Shown piece by piece: positions 38,705 to 50,581 of a DNA stretch of 64,000 bases. This stretch comes from Agrobacterium tumefaciens (GTDB lineage: Bacteria > Pseudomonadota > Alphaproteobacteria > Rhizobiales > Rhizobiaceae). The notes under the pieces were generated by a model that saw only the letters and a program-made list of their open reading frames with translations, did not search any database and was not told where the DNA came from. Position numbers and translations under genes: made by a program. Every line of letters begins with the position of its first letter. Position 1 is the first letter of the stretch. Location of the stretch: the NCBI GenBank assembly GCA_025559845.1, contig CP048469.1:2170001-2234000 (forward strand), given 5' to 3'.

Positions 38705-39607
38705 TCAAAGAGAACCGTCAGTGGCTGAGCCGGCCTCGGAAAGCATCCAGTCTCTCAACTTCACGAGATCGGGATTGTCCAGCGCCCGTTGCGGGAAAAC
38801 GAGGAAATAGGCCAGCGTACTGGTGATATCCTTCTCGAACGGCGCTAACAACGTCCCCTCGGCAAGCTCCCGCGACACAAGCGAACGCCGGGTGAGTGCA
38901 ACACCATGCCCTGCTTTGGCAGCATCAAGCGCACCGTTGCTGTCGATGAACACGGTTCCGCCGGATGCATCGACATTCATCGCTCCGGCCGTTTCCAGCC
39001 AAAGCCGCCATTCGTTCCGGTTTTCATCGTGCAGAAGCGGAACGGATTGCAGATCGCCGGGGGTCAGAAGAGCGCCACGTTTTTCGATAAGAATTGGCGA
39101 ACAGACCGGCAAGGTGCTGTCATCAATGAACCTGATGCTCTCCAGCCCCTCATAGCGGCCATACCCGTGCCGAACGGCTAGGTCGACATCATCCTTCGAG
39201 AAATCCACCAGACGATTGGTCACGCTGATGCGGACATCGACATGCGGGTTCTGTTGCTGAAATGCCGGAAGTCTTGGCATCAGCCACTGCGCGGCGAAGG
39301 TTGGCGTGCAACTCAAGGTCAGAACCGAGATACCGGACCTGGCCGTCAGTTCCGCCGTCGCCTCGCGCATCATCCGAAACGCCGTGCGAAGCGCGCCGTA
39401 ATATCGTTCCCCTTCACGCGTCAACTGAATGCTACGGGGCCGGCGGAAAAACAGCTGCACGCCGAGACGGGATTCGAGTTCGCGGATTTGCAGGCTTACG
39501 GCACCGGGTGTCACGCTCAACTCGTTGGATGCGAGTGTTACGCTGCGGTAGCGCGCTGCCGCCTCAAATGCCTGCAAGCCTTTCAAAGATGGAAGTTCGG
39601 CAGCCAT
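38705..39607 (-). CDS. LysR-family transcriptional regulator (GcvA-like)
   Basis: This 300-residue regulator has the N-terminal winged helix with LQAFEAAARYRSVTLASNELSVTPGAVSLQIRELESRLGVQLFFRR. The effector-binding domain contains LTARSGISVLTLSCTPTFAAQWLMPRLPAFQ, as in the GcvA subgroup. It is divergent from a DMT transporter across 190 bases, the classical arrangement for LysR control of the neighbour. The inducer is unknown. Confidence 0.93.
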   Translation of the reverse strand: MAAELPSLKGLQAFEAAARYRSVTLASNELSVTPGAVSLQIRELESRLGVQLFFRRPRSIQLTREGERYYGALRTAFRMMREATAELTARSGISVLTLSCTPTFAAQWLMPRLPAFQQQNPHVDVRISVTNRLVDFSKDDVDLAVRHGYGRYEGLESIRFIDDSTLPVCSPILIEKRGALLTPGDLQSVPLLHDENRNEWRLWLETAGAMNVDASGGTVFIDSNGALDAAKAGHGVALTRRSLVSRELAEGTLLAPFEKDITSTLAYFLVFPQRALDNPDLVKLRDWMLSEAGSATDGSL

Positions 39608-39798
39608 AGTTTAGTTCACCTCAATCATCCAGCGAGAAACAATCGTTTGAAAACCAAAAGAAATCGGAGATAAATAAGCATAAATCAGCCAGAACGACCA
39701 GATCGACAAGAGAATTTGTCGAGGAAAACTCAACTCATATCGGGTGGTGTTTGGCCGATTAGTTTGGGAATATTCGACTTTCGGAGAGGGAGACGATC

Positions 39799-40713
39799 AT
39801 GTCGACACCAAAACAAATGGACACCAGGGAATGGGGGATGCTGGTCGCACTATCCCTGCTCTGGGGCGGATCGTTCTTCTTTATCGGCATCGCAGTGAAA
39901 GAACTGCCACCGGTGACGATTGTGACATTGCGAGTCTTCCTGGCCGCAATCGCACTGCTGATTGTTTGCCGCGTCATGGGCCTTCATTTGCCCCGCCAGG
40001 GAGCCGTATGGCGCGCCTTTTTCGGCATGGGCTTGCTGAACAACATCATTCCCTTCTGCCTGATCGTCTGGGGCCAGACGCATATTGCCAGCGGCCTCGC
40101 CTCCGTTCTGAACGCCACGACCCCGCTATTTACGGTGATCGTCGCGCATTTCCTTACCACCGACGAAAAGATGACCGGCAACAAGCTGGCAGGCGTTCTG
40201 ATCGGCTTTGCGGGCGTCGCAACGATGATCGGGTCAACGGCTTTCGCCGGCGCGACATCGGGGTTCTGGGGACAGATCGCCATCTTGGGCGCGGCCATTT
40301 CCTACGCGTTTGCAAGCATCTTCGGCCGCCGCTTCAAGGCCATGGGTGTACCACCGCTGATGACGGCAACAGGCCAGATATCCTCGTCTACGCTCATGCT
40401 CATCCCGCTTGCCCTTTTGATCGACAAACCGTGGACACTGACGATGCCTGGCCTGGAAACCTGGGGAGCGCTGGTCGGAATTGCGCTGCTGTCAACTGCG
40501 CTCGCTTACCTGATCTTCTTCCGTATTCTGGCAACGGCGGGAGCGACCAACCTTGCCCTCGTTACCTTCCTTATTCCCGTCAGCGCCATCCTGCTCGGCT
40601 CGATGTTCCTTGGCGAACGTCTGGAACCCAAACATTTCGCCGGCATGGCAATGATCGCCGCCGGGCTTGCCGCCATCGACGGAAGGCTGCTGAGACGGTT
40701 CAAACTCGTCTAA
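39799..40713 (+). CDS. EamA-family DMT transporter
   Basis: This 304-residue transporter has about ten helices in two EamA repeats. The first opens LVALSLLWGGSFFFIGIAVKELPPVTIVTLRVFLAA; the second ends LERLEPKHFAGMAMIAAGLAAIDGR. It probably exports a metabolite or amino acid. GGAGAGGGAGACGATC precedes the ATG. Divergent LysR control is inferred from the gene arrangement. Confidence 0.92.
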   Translation: MSTPKQMDTREWGMLVALSLLWGGSFFFIGIAVKELPPVTIVTLRVFLAAIALLIVCRVMGLHLPRQGAVWRAFFGMGLLNNIIPFCLIVWGQTHIASGLASVLNATTPLFTVIVAHFLTTDEKMTGNKLAGVLIGFAGVATMIGSTAFAGATSGFWGQIAILGAAISYAFASIFGRRFKAMGVPPLMTATGQISSSTLMLIPLALLIDKPWTLTMPGLETWGALVGIALLSTALAYLIFFRILATAGATNLALVTFLIPVSAILLGSMFLGERLEPKHFAGMAMIAAGLAAIDGRLLRRFKLV

Positions 40714-40928
40714 AACGACAACGGGCGTTGACAGCAGCGCATGGCATCAGCATCCTCCCGAACATGATCGCACAGTCCAAAAATACGATGCTTAACATCA
40801 TCACCTCCGGCAAACCGGCGGGCGATGGAGCATTGGCGCAGTAGACCAGCGATCTTTGTCCATCCAGCCCTGCCGCCAGAGCAGGGCAATTGGATACCTG
40901 CTCTCCGGCCCAATCAAGGAGAACAGCG

Positions 40929-41462
40929 ATGCCACAGCCACAAGATGATACTCCGCCCTCTTCAGACTTCAGGATCGACGACCTGATCGTTCGTGGGATC
41001 ATACCAGACGACGCAGAAGGTCTGACCGATGTCCTCAACCTGCCGGGCGTCCGCCTCGGCACGTTGCGCCAGCCCTTTCAGAGCGTGGCATGCACACGTC
41101 AATACATCGAGGGACTTTCGCGCTCGGATATCGTCGTCGCGGCTGAGTGGCGCGGCCGTATCCTGGGAAATGCCGGGCTGCATGCGAAATCCGGCAGGCA
41201 GAAGCATGTCGCGACACTGGGGATTGGCATCCATGACGATTTCGTCGGCAAAGGCATCGGCTCCAGACTTCTGGCCGCGCTGATCGATGCGGCAGAAAAC
41301 TGGCACGACATCCATCGGATTGACCTCACCGTTTTTACTGACAACACAGCCGCCGTGCACCTCTATGAAAAATTCGGGTTTGAGATCGAAGGCACATTGA
41401 GGAACTATGCGTTTCGCAACGGCACTTATGCCGACTCCTACCTCATGGCACGGCTGCGATAG
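40929..41462 (+). CDS. GNAT-family N-acetyltransferase (putative)
   Basis: The 177-residue protein has the GNAT core LGIGIHDDFVGKGIGSRLLAALIDAAENW (acetyl-CoA loop) and VFTDNTAAVHLYEKFGFEIEGTLRNYAFRNG, close to RimL/SpeG-like groups. AAGGAGA before ATG 40929 fixes the start; the open frame to 40890 lacks one. It ends seven bases from the convergent phosphotransferase gene. Confidence 0.86.
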   Translation: MPQPQDDTPPSSDFRIDDLIVRGIIPDDAEGLTDVLNLPGVRLGTLRQPFQSVACTRQYIEGLSRSDIVVAAEWRGRILGNAGLHAKSGRQKHVATLGIGIHDDFVGKGIGSRLLAALIDAAENWHDIHRIDLTVFTDNTAAVHLYEKFGFEIEGTLRNYAFRNGTYADSYLMARLR

Positions 41463-41468
41463 CAACTC

Positions 41469-42371
41469 TCAAGAGTAACGCTGCGCCAGGTGATCCTCAA
41501 ACAAGTGCCGGATGGTTCGCCGCGACCATTCGGCAAGCTCCCCATTCCTGTCGCGATGGGCTGCAAGCGTAATCAGTGCCTTCCACAACGCCCATCCGCG
41601 TCCGCGCTGCCATACCGCTTCATTGAGACCCAGCGCGGTATGGAAGACTGCGCGGCTCTCGTGATCGAGCACGTTCCACGCCAGAATGAGATCGGACGAC
41701 GGATCGCCAACGCCGGAACTGCCAAAGTCGATCACGGCCGCCAGGCGATTGTTGCTGACCAGCAAATTGCCCTCGGCGATATCGCCATGGACCCAGACCG
41801 GCTTTTCCCGCCAATAACTGGAAAGTGCAAGCTCCCAAACCTCGCGCGCCAGCGTCGGATCAACCTCATCCTCGACCGCCAACATTGCCAGTTGCGCCTC
41901 ATCATCGTAGACGCTGAGCGAACCGCCCCGATGAAAATTGTGATCCCCGGCAGGTGGTCCTTTGGAAGCGTCAATGGCATGCAAGGCGATCAGGAAGCTT
42001 GCGACGTCTTCGGCGAGCACCGACAGATCGATGCGGCCTAGACATTGCACAAGCGGCTCGCCTTCAAGCCACGCGTAGATCGACCAGGGATACGGATATC
42101 CCTCCCCTGGTTCACCGCGCACCAGTGGCACCGGAATGGGAACCGGCAAAGCGCCCGCCAGTTTCGGCAACCAGACATGCTCTTTTTCGATCTGAGAAAC
42201 GTAACGCGCAGCACTCGGCATCCGCACCAGCATCGTTTCCCCAAGCCGGAAGCTGCGATTGTCCCAGCCACTATGATCGACCGGACGAACAGGCATATCC
42301 GCCCATTGGGGAAACTGGCCTGCGACAAGGGCAACGACCTGCTCCGTGGAAACCCAAAGGCGGTCATCCAT
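41469..42371 (-). CDS. Aminoglycoside phosphotransferase-family protein
   Basis: This 300-residue APH-fold kinase has the catalytic loop VWVHGDIAEGNLL and the metal motif AVIDFGSSGVGDPSSDL. The N-terminal nucleotide lobe carries GWDNRSFRLGETMLVRMP. Such proteins phosphorylate aminoglycosides, homoserine, choline or unknown substrates, so this is not evidence of antibiotic resistance. It lies upstream-adjacent in order to ligA (7 bases from its stop). Confidence 0.86.
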   Translation of the reverse strand: MDDRLWVSTEQVVALVAGQFPQWADMPVRPVDHSGWDNRSFRLGETMLVRMPSAARYVSQIEKEHVWLPKLAGALPVPIPVPLVRGEPGEGYPYPWSIYAWLEGEPLVQCLGRIDLSVLAEDVASFLIALHAIDASKGPPAGDHNFHRGGSLSVYDDEAQLAMLAVEDEVDPTLAREVWELALSSYWREKPVWVHGDIAEGNLLVSNNRLAAVIDFGSSGVGDPSSDLILAWNVLDHESRAVFHTALGLNEAVWQRGRGWALWKALITLAAHRDRNGELAEWSRRTIRHLFEDHLAQRYS

Positions 42372-42377
42372 CGGTGT

Positions 42378-44582
<2,205 letters not shown>

Positions 44583-44638
44583 TTAGCCGAAACAGAATAC
44601 AAGCAAAACAGTTTTGCCTCGCCGCCCACAGCGGCGAA

Positions 44639-46312
44639 TTAGTCCTTTGCAGCCAGAAGGCGTGCCGCCGCCGCCCTCGCCTCGTCTGTCACCGAGGCAC
44701 CGGCCAACATGCGGGCAATTTCTTCCGTACGGTGCTCCGGCTGCATGGTGGCAACCCGGGTGGCAATGCGCTCGCTGCCGTCGCCGGAAGGCCCCTTGGA
44801 GATCAAAAGGTGGGTGACGGCACGCGCAGCAACCTGCGGCGCATGGGTAACCGACAGCACCTGCACGGTTTTCGACAAGCGACGAAGCCGTTGTCCAATC
44901 GCATCAGCCACAGCACCACCCACGCCGGTATCGATTTCGTCGAAGACAAGCGTTGGCGCCGAGCCGCGATCGGCAAGCGCCACCTTCAACGCCAGGAGGA
45001 AGCGGGACAATTCACCACCGGAAGCCACCTTCATGATGGGCCCGGGACGCGTGCCAGGATTGGTCTGAACCTGGAATTCCACGGTATCGATGCCGTCAGC
45101 CGTCGCCTGCTGCGCATCGGAAGCAACCTCGACGGAGAAACGTGCCCGTTCGAGCTTCAGCGCAGGCAATTCCGCCATAACGGCATCAGACAGCGAACCG
45201 GCGGCCTTGTGTCGCTTCTCCGACAAAGCCGTGGCGGCATTATCGAACGCGGCCTTCACAACACCGAGATTGGCCTCCAGCTTGCCAAGCTGTTCTTCAC
45301 CAGCATCAAGATCGGCAAGGTCAGCAACCATGCGTTCGGCGAGCGCCGGCAAGTCTGCTACCGCGACATTGTACTTGCGGCCTGCGGCACGCAGCGCAAA
45401 CAGGCGTTCTTCGACACGCTCCAACTCGCGTGGGTCGAACTCTGTACGCCGCAGCGCTGCTTCCACTTCCATCTGTGCGTTGGAGAGGCTGTCGAGCGCC
45501 GCGTCCATCAATTGCACGGTTTCTTCAAGCAAACCTGGAGCCTCATGGCTCTTGCGCTCCAGCCGCCGCATCATCGAAGCGATCATCGGAACAGGCGAGG
45601 CATTGCCGTTCAGGAACTCGCTTGCCTCGGCAATATCTCCGGCAATGCGCTCCGATTTCTGCATCACGGCACGGCGTTCAGCCAGTTCGTCCTCTTCGCC
45701 ATCACGCGGCGACAGGCCCTCAAGCTCTTCAACGGAGGCTCGCAGATAGTCCGCTTCGCGGGCTGCAGCCTCCACCTTTGCACGGTGGGTCTTCAGTGAG
45801 CGATCAGCGTCCTTCCAGGTTCGGTAGAGGCCCTGAACGGTCCGCACCTCATCTCCCAGCATCGCAAAGGCGTCCAGAAGGGCGCGATGAGCGTCGGTAT
45901 CGACGAGCGCGCGATCATCATGCTGTCCATGAATCTCAACGAGTGTCTGGCCGAGCTGGCGCATCATCTGCACGCTCACGGCCTGATCATTGACGTAAGC
46001 CTTAGTACGTCCGTCAGAGGATTGCACCCGACGGAAAATCAGGTCGCCATCGTCATCCAGGCCATTTTCCCGCAGCAGCGCGCGGGCGGGATGGTTCTGT
46101 GGCACTTCGAAGCTCGCCGTGACCTGGCCCTTCTCTTCGCCATGGCGAACCAGTCCGCCATCACCACGACCACCAAGGGCCAGAGACAGACTGTCGAGAA
46201 GAATCGACTTTCCGGCGCCGGTTTCCCCCGTCAACACGGAAAGGCCCGCCTCAAAACCGAGGTCGAGCCTTTCAATCAGAACGATATCGCGAATCGAGAG
46301 CTGGACCAGCAT
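44639..46312 (-). CDS. recN: DNA repair protein RecN
   Basis: This SMC-like ATPase acts early in double-strand break repair. The 557 residues begin LVQLSIRDIVLIERLDLGFEAGLSVLTGETGAGKSILLDSL, with the Walker A GETGAGKS. A long coiled-coil middle part follows. The C-terminal head has the SGGELSRFLLALKVAL signature and Walker B TLVFDEIDTGVGG. It sits between bamD and ligA in the same orientation. Confidence 0.97.
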   Translation of the reverse strand: MLVQLSIRDIVLIERLDLGFEAGLSVLTGETGAGKSILLDSLSLALGGRGDGGLVRHGEEKGQVTASFEVPQNHPARALLRENGLDDDGDLIFRRVQSSDGRTKAYVNDQAVSVQMMRQLGQTLVEIHGQHDDRALVDTDAHRALLDAFAMLGDEVRTVQGLYRTWKDADRSLKTHRAKVEAAAREADYLRASVEELEGLSPRDGEEDELAERRAVMQKSERIAGDIAEASEFLNGNASPVPMIASMMRRLERKSHEAPGLLEETVQLMDAALDSLSNAQMEVEAALRRTEFDPRELERVEERLFALRAAGRKYNVAVADLPALAERMVADLADLDAGEEQLGKLEANLGVVKAAFDNAATALSEKRHKAAGSLSDAVMAELPALKLERARFSVEVASDAQQATADGIDTVEFQVQTNPGTRPGPIMKVASGGELSRFLLALKVALADRGSAPTLVFDEIDTGVGGAVADAIGQRLRRLSKTVQVLSVTHAPQVAARAVTHLLISKGPSGDGSERIATRVATMQPEHRTEEIARMLAGASVTDEARAAAARLLAAKD

Positions 46313-46327
46313 GGCCTATGCCCTATC

Positions 46328-47170
46328 TCAAGCGCCAATCAGTTTCTTGCCGGCACGCGAAATCCAGGAGCCCTTGTTTTCACGCGGCTCAACCCCGCCG
46401 TTTTTCAGCAGCTTGAAGGAATCAGCATACCACTGGCTGTCCGGATAGTTGTTGCCGAGGACGGCTGCAGCCGTCTGAGCCTCGTCGACCAGACCCATCG
46501 CAAAATAGGCTTCCGTCAGACGCGCCAGAGCTTCTTCGATCTGGTTGGTGTTCTGGTACTGCTCCACAACAATGCGGAAGCGCGAAATCGCCGCCAGATA
46601 TTCCTTGCGTTCCAGATAATAACGGCCGACCTGCATTTCGCGGCCAGCAAGCTGGTCGCGTGCAAAACGGATCTTTGCCTGTGCGTCAGCGACATATTCC
46701 GAATCGGGATAGTCGTTCACCACCTTGCTCATCGCCTCAACAGTGCGCTGGGCAGCGCGCTGGTCCTGCGTGACGTCGGAAATCTGCTTCGAATAGGCAA
46801 GACCGATCATGTACTGAACGTAAGCCGCATCCTTGGAGCGCGGATACTGGCGCAGGAAACGGCTACCGGCAGCAATCGCCACGTCGTTCTTGCTCTGACG
46901 CGTGGCAATGAACGTCTGCATGACAAGCGCCTTCTGGCCCCATTCCGTGAACGGATATTGCTTGTCGATCGCCTCGAACTTGCGGGAGGCTTCGGTCATG
47001 TTACCGGCGTTCATGTTGGCAAGACCCTGCTTGTACAGAACATCCGGCGGATCGGTTTCCATGCCGAGTTTGGTGATGTCGATATCCGGATCGGACTGGC
47101 AGGCCGTAACCGCCACGCTGGCGCCGACCAACATCAACGACACCGCGATTCCGCGCATCGTACTCTTCAT
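46328..47170 (-). CDS. bamD: Outer-membrane assembly lipoprotein BamD
   Basis: BamD is the essential lipoprotein of the β-barrel assembly machine. The 280-residue reading has a signal peptide with a lipobox VTAC at residue ~24, after GIAVSLMLVGASVAV. Five TPR-like repeats follow, including PDSEYVADAQAKIRFARDQLAGREMQVGRYYLERKEYLAAISRF. ATG 47170 fits the lipoprotein signal; earlier ATGs (47194, 47281) would give an odd Cys-rich leader. The gene ends 15 bases before recN. Confidence 0.95.
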   Translation of the reverse strand: MKSTMRGIAVSLMLVGASVAVTACQSDPDIDITKLGMETDPPDVLYKQGLANMNAGNMTEASRKFEAIDKQYPFTEWGQKALVMQTFIATRQSKNDVAIAAGSRFLRQYPRSKDAAYVQYMIGLAYSKQISDVTQDQRAAQRTVEAMSKVVNDYPDSEYVADAQAKIRFARDQLAGREMQVGRYYLERKEYLAAISRFRIVVEQYQNTNQIEEALARLTEAYFAMGLVDEAQTAAAVLGNNYPDSQWYADSFKLLKNGGVEPRENKGSWISRAGKKLIGA

Positions 47171-47514
47171 TGCACCAGACCCTACATGCTTCATTCGACA
47201 GTTCCCACTTCCCGCGCAAATACATAAGCATCGGCTTTGTATTGGCGTTCTAGCCATAAAAGCATCCGCAGGGCAACGCAATGATGACGCATTAACGCAT
47301 TTTTATGGCATTGGAGCGCCCTGCAACCATTTGAACGCACAAAGGATGCCGTAAATCCCGCAATAGACACGACCTGTGTTGTGAAAATCGAATCCGACTT
47401 TTCGACGGCAAATACGAATATCGCCGTTACTGCAGCGAGTTACAGGTACGGCAAAGAAAAAAGCCGCCCCAGTTTCTGGAGCGGCTTTTCCGTCAATTGA
47501 TGCTGCAAACTGGC
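47171..47514. other. 344-base gap between lpxC and bamD
   Basis: This gap holds the lpxC terminator (47455-47489) and presumably the bamD promoter. I find no gene. Two tandem ACGCATT copies at 47287-47293 and 47295-47301 recall the motif near 34396 and 54223. Confidence 0.5.
47455..47489 (-). terminator. lpxC terminator
   Basis: On the minus strand AAAAGCCGCTCCAG pairs with CTGGGGCGGCTTTT (one U-G wobble) around AAA, followed by TTTC. It stands 26 bases after the lpxC stop. Confidence 0.85.
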
Positions 47515-48474
47515 TTATGCAGACCAGGGTGCGAATTCCGGCATGTTGACAGCAACGAACTCGCGAGCGCGAACCATCTGGCTGCGCGCTGCAGGTGCCT
47601 CGACAATTTCATAGGCAGAGCGATCACTCAAAAGAGCCTTCAATGCGTTGGCATTGACCTTGTGGCCACCGCGGTAGGAGCGGTAGCAACCGATGAACTG
47701 CGCGCCGGCGAGCGCCAGATCTCCAACGGCATCCAGCGTCTTGTGGCGGACAAACTCGTCCTTCGCGTAACGCAGGCCTTCCATGTTGATGACCGTGTTG
47801 TCGTCAGAGATGACGACCGAATTCTCAAGCGAGGAACCAAGCGCATAACCGGCAGCCCAGAGCCGCTCGACGTCACGCATGAAACCAAAGGTCCGTGCAC
47901 GGGACAATTCATTCTTGAAGCTCTCAGCCGTCAGGTCACCCTTCCAGGACTGCTTGCCAATCAGCGGCGTATCGAAATCGATGTCCACTTCGAATCGCGT
48001 GCCGTCATACGGACGGAACTCAGCCCAGGATGCACCGGCATCGATACGGACAGGCTTCGTCACACGAATATAACGGCGCTTCACACCGAGATTCTTGACG
48101 CCAACCGCTTCGATCGCTTCGATGAAGGGAGCAGAGCTGCCATCCATGATCGGAACTTCCGGACCATCAACCTCGACAACGAGATTGTCGATGCCCATGG
48201 CATAGATAGCCGCCATGACGTGCTCGATCGTCGCCACTGACTGGGATAGCGAACGACCAAGCACGGTGCACAGGTCGGTATTGCCGACATTGGAAGAAAC
48301 CGCCTTCAACTCCGTTACACTGCCATTCTCATGGAGGCGGTGAAACACGATGCCCGTTCCGGCTTCTGCCGGCTGGAAGGTCATCGAAACCGGATTGCCG
48401 GAATGCACGCCAATGCCTTTAAGCTGAACAGCATTTGCGATGGTTGTCTGAAATCCGAGCAGTCCGATAGTCAT
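47515..48474 (-). CDS. lpxC: UDP-3-O-acyl-GlcNAc deacetylase (lipid A)
   Basis: LpxC is the committed zinc enzyme of lipid A synthesis. The 319-residue reading begins MTIGLLGFQTTIANAVQLKGIGVHSG. It has the zinc ligand regions TIEHVMAAIYAMGIDNL (His) and HKTLDAVGDLALAGAQFIG (His and Asp), plus the FVRHKTLD segment. Start 48474 matches the family; an open frame to 48537 does not. It is the next minus-strand gene after ftsZ, behind its terminator. Confidence 0.96.
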   Translation of the reverse strand: MTIGLLGFQTTIANAVQLKGIGVHSGNPVSMTFQPAEAGTGIVFHRLHENGSVTELKAVSSNVGNTDLCTVLGRSLSQSVATIEHVMAAIYAMGIDNLVVEVDGPEVPIMDGSSAPFIEAIEAVGVKNLGVKRRYIRVTKPVRIDAGASWAEFRPYDGTRFEVDIDFDTPLIGKQSWKGDLTAESFKNELSRARTFGFMRDVERLWAAGYALGSSLENSVVISDDNTVINMEGLRYAKDEFVRHKTLDAVGDLALAGAQFIGCYRSYRGGHKVNANALKALLSDRSAYEIVEAPAARSQMVRAREFVAVNMPEFAPWSA

Positions 48475-48657
48475 GCGTATGTGCCTTGTTTTATGAACCG
48501 CGCCGATGGCAGCGCCGCTCCTGTTTTCGCCGGTCATTCACGACCGGAAGCATCAGTAGAATCCTTTACCCAGGTTCATACATACGCACATGTAGGTCTA
48601 AGAACAAATCACTGTTCGTTTCGGATTGTTACAAGACTAAATCATTGAAAAAATGAA

Positions 48658-48672
48658 TTAATTTACCGTTAA
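48658..48672. promoter_or_regulatory. Candidate CtrA site upstream of lpxC
   Basis: TTAA at 48658-48661 and TTAA at 48669-48672 are separated by exactly 7 bases, the core of the CtrA consensus TTAA-N7-TTAAC, with A in place of the final C. It lies 184 bases upstream of the lpxC start. Confidence 0.35.
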
Positions 48673-48688
48673 AAGCGTCACCAAAACA

Positions 48689-48718
48689 AAAAGCCCGGAC
48701 CTTGCGATCCGGGCTTTT
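48689..48718 (-). terminator. ftsZ terminator
   Basis: AAAAGCCCGGA and TCCGGGCTTTT pair on the minus strand around an 8-base loop and are followed by TTTG. It lies 24 bases after the ftsZ stop. Confidence 0.88.
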
Positions 48719-48741
48719 CTGACTGCGATAGAATCGTCGGC

Positions 48742-50490
48742 TCAGTTCGACTGGCGGCGCAGGAACGCCGGGATTTCGAGCTGATCGTCTTCGTGGTTGC
48801 TGGACGAAGCAGGCGTTGCACGGCCGTGATCGTCAAGCTGGCCACGACGCGGTGCGTAAAGGCTTGCTTCCGGGGAAAGCTGGCGGCGCGGCTGCGGAGC
48901 CATGCTCGGAGCATCCATCATGTCGGATGGAACTTCTTCTTCTTCGCGGCGGCCAAGCGAGTTGGTGATGCGCTTCAGAAGACCCATCGGGCCACGCTCT
49001 TCCTGTGCAGCAGGAGCGGCGTGCGCACGGTGATCCATCTCTGCCTTTACGACCGGAGGAAAGTCCTCGACCTTCGGCATACGGACAGGCTCAGGCTGAC
49101 GGGCAACCGGAGCAGGCTCCTGGTAGACCGGAGCTTGCGGCTGCTGCATGCGTGGTGCCGGTGCGGCGACCTGCTCAGGCGCATGATAGACAGGTGCCGG
49201 AGCGACAGGCGCCGGTGCGGCCTGCTGTACCGGAGCGGCCGGACGCAGGGCTGCCGGAGCTTCAGCCGGAGCGGATGCGAAAAGCTTGCTCTGCGGACGG
49301 AAGTCCTGAGCAGGCTGCTGCGTTGCAAAACCGAGTTCACGTTCCATTTCAGCTTCTGCCGAACGGATGGTCTGTGCGATCGGGTCTACGGCCTTCGGTG
49401 CCTGCGAGACTGCGGCAGGCTGAACTGCGGCCGGAGCCGGAGCAACGGCCGCCGAAGGACGGATAAGGGGCTTCGCAGCGGCTGCTGCACGCATGTCGGC
49501 TACGTTCTGCTCCATCTGGCCAGGAACGCGGTCGATACCGGTCGCAACGACGGACACGCGGATGAGGCCTTCCAGAGCCTCGTCGAAGGTCGCGCCGAGA
49601 ATGATGTTGGCGTCCGGATCGACTTCCTCGCGGATGCGGGTCGCAGCTTCGTCGACTTCGAACAGGGTAAGGTCGCGACCACCGGTGATGGAGATCAACA
49701 GGCCCTGTGCGCCCTTCATCGAGGTTTCGTCGAGCAGCGGGTTTGCAATTGCCGCTTCTGCAGCCTGCATTGCACGGCCCGGACCGGAAGCTTCACCGGT
49801 ACCCATCATTGCACGGCCCATTTCGCGCATGACCGAGCGAACGTCAGCGAAGTCGAGGTTGATGAGACCTTCCTTCACCATCAGGTCGGTGATGCAGGCA
49901 ACGCCGGAGTAGAGAACCTGGTCGGCCATGGCGAAGGCGTCAGCGAAAGTCGTCTTGTCGTTGGCAATACGGAAGAGGTTCTGGTTTGGAATGACGATCA
50001 GCGTGTCGACGGACTTCTGCAGTTCCTCGATACCCTGCTCGGCAAGACGCATACGGCGACCGCCTTCGAAGTGGAAAGGCTTGGTGACGACGCCAACGGT
50101 CAGGATGCCCTTGTTGCGTGCGGCCTGCGCGACAACCGGAGCAGCACCCGTGCCGGTGCCACCACCCATACCGGCAGTGACGAAGCACATGTGCGTGCCG
50201 TTCAGGTGATCGATGATCTCATCGATGCACTCTTCCGCAGCGGCGCGACCGACTTCCGGCTGGGAACCGGCGCCGAGACCTTCCGTGACATTGACGCCGA
50301 GCTGAATGACCCGGTCTGCCTTGGTCATGGTCAGGGCCTGCGCGTCTGTATTGGCAACGACGAAATCGACGCCCTGAAGACCGGCCGTGATCATGTTGTT
50401 GACAGCGTTACCGCCACCACCACCGACACCGAAAACGGTGATGCGTGGCTTCAGCTCGGTGATATCCGGCTTTTGCAGCTGTATCGTCAT
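48742..50490 (-). CDS. ftsZ: Cell division GTPase FtsZ with long C-terminal linker
   Basis: FtsZ polymerises into the division ring. The 582 residues have [15 protein letters not shown] and the tubulin signature [10 protein letters not shown] in the ~315-residue GTPase core. A ~250-residue proline, alanine and glutamine-rich linker follows, then the membrane/FtsA-binding peptide [12 protein letters not shown]. The linker is far longer than in E. coli, as usual for rhizobia. AAGGAATGG precedes the ATG. It follows ftsA by 91 bases and ends at its own terminator. Confidence 0.97.
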   Translation of the reverse strand: MTIQLQKPDITELKPRITVFGVGGGGGNAVNNMITAGLQGVDFVVANTDAQALTMTKADRVIQLGVNVTEGLGAGSQPEVGRAAAEECIDEIIDHLNGTHMCFVTAGMGGGTGTGAAPVVAQAARNKGILTVGVVTKPFHFEGGRRMRLAEQGIEELQKSVDTLIVIPNQNLFRIANDKTTFADAFAMADQVLYSGVACITDLMVKEGLINLDFADVRSVMREMGRAMMGTGEASGPGRAMQAAEAAIANPLLDETSMKGAQGLLISITGGRDLTLFEVDEAATRIREEVDPDANIILGATFDEALEGLIRVSVVATGIDRVPGQMEQNVADMRAAAAAKPLIRPSAAVAPAPAAVQPAAVSQAPKAVDPIAQTIRSAEAEMERELGFATQQPAQDFRPQSKLFASAPAEAPAALRPAAPVQQAAPAPVAPAPVYHAPEQVAAPAPRMQQPQAPVYQEPAPVARQPEPVRMPKVEDFPPVVKAEMDHRAHAAPAAQEERGPMGLLKRITNSLGRREEEEVPSDMMDAPSMAPQPRRQLSPEASLYAPRRGQLDDHGRATPASSSNHEDDQLEIPAFLRRQSN

Positions 50491-50581
50491 TTTACCATTC
50501 CTTCTTTCTCTGGCCGCATCGCCCCGCTGGCCGATTCTTGAAAACTCAACTCGAAAACCTCCGGCATTGCCTCGAGGCTAC

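Noticed and set aside
40764..40844. 26-codon ORF between the EamA and GNAT genes
   Set aside because: It lacks a ribosome-binding site, hydrophobic or conserved features and a supporting terminator.
41469..42371. Antibiotic-resistance gene reading of the APH-fold protein
   Set aside because: The kinase motifs are generic to many metabolic phosphotransferases and there is no mobile element or resistance context.
48793..50541. 582-codon plus-strand open frame opposite ftsZ
   Set aside because: It is a shadow of the GC-rich ftsZ sequence: Arg/Cys/His-rich product, no ribosome-binding site, no family features. ftsZ itself is unmistakable.
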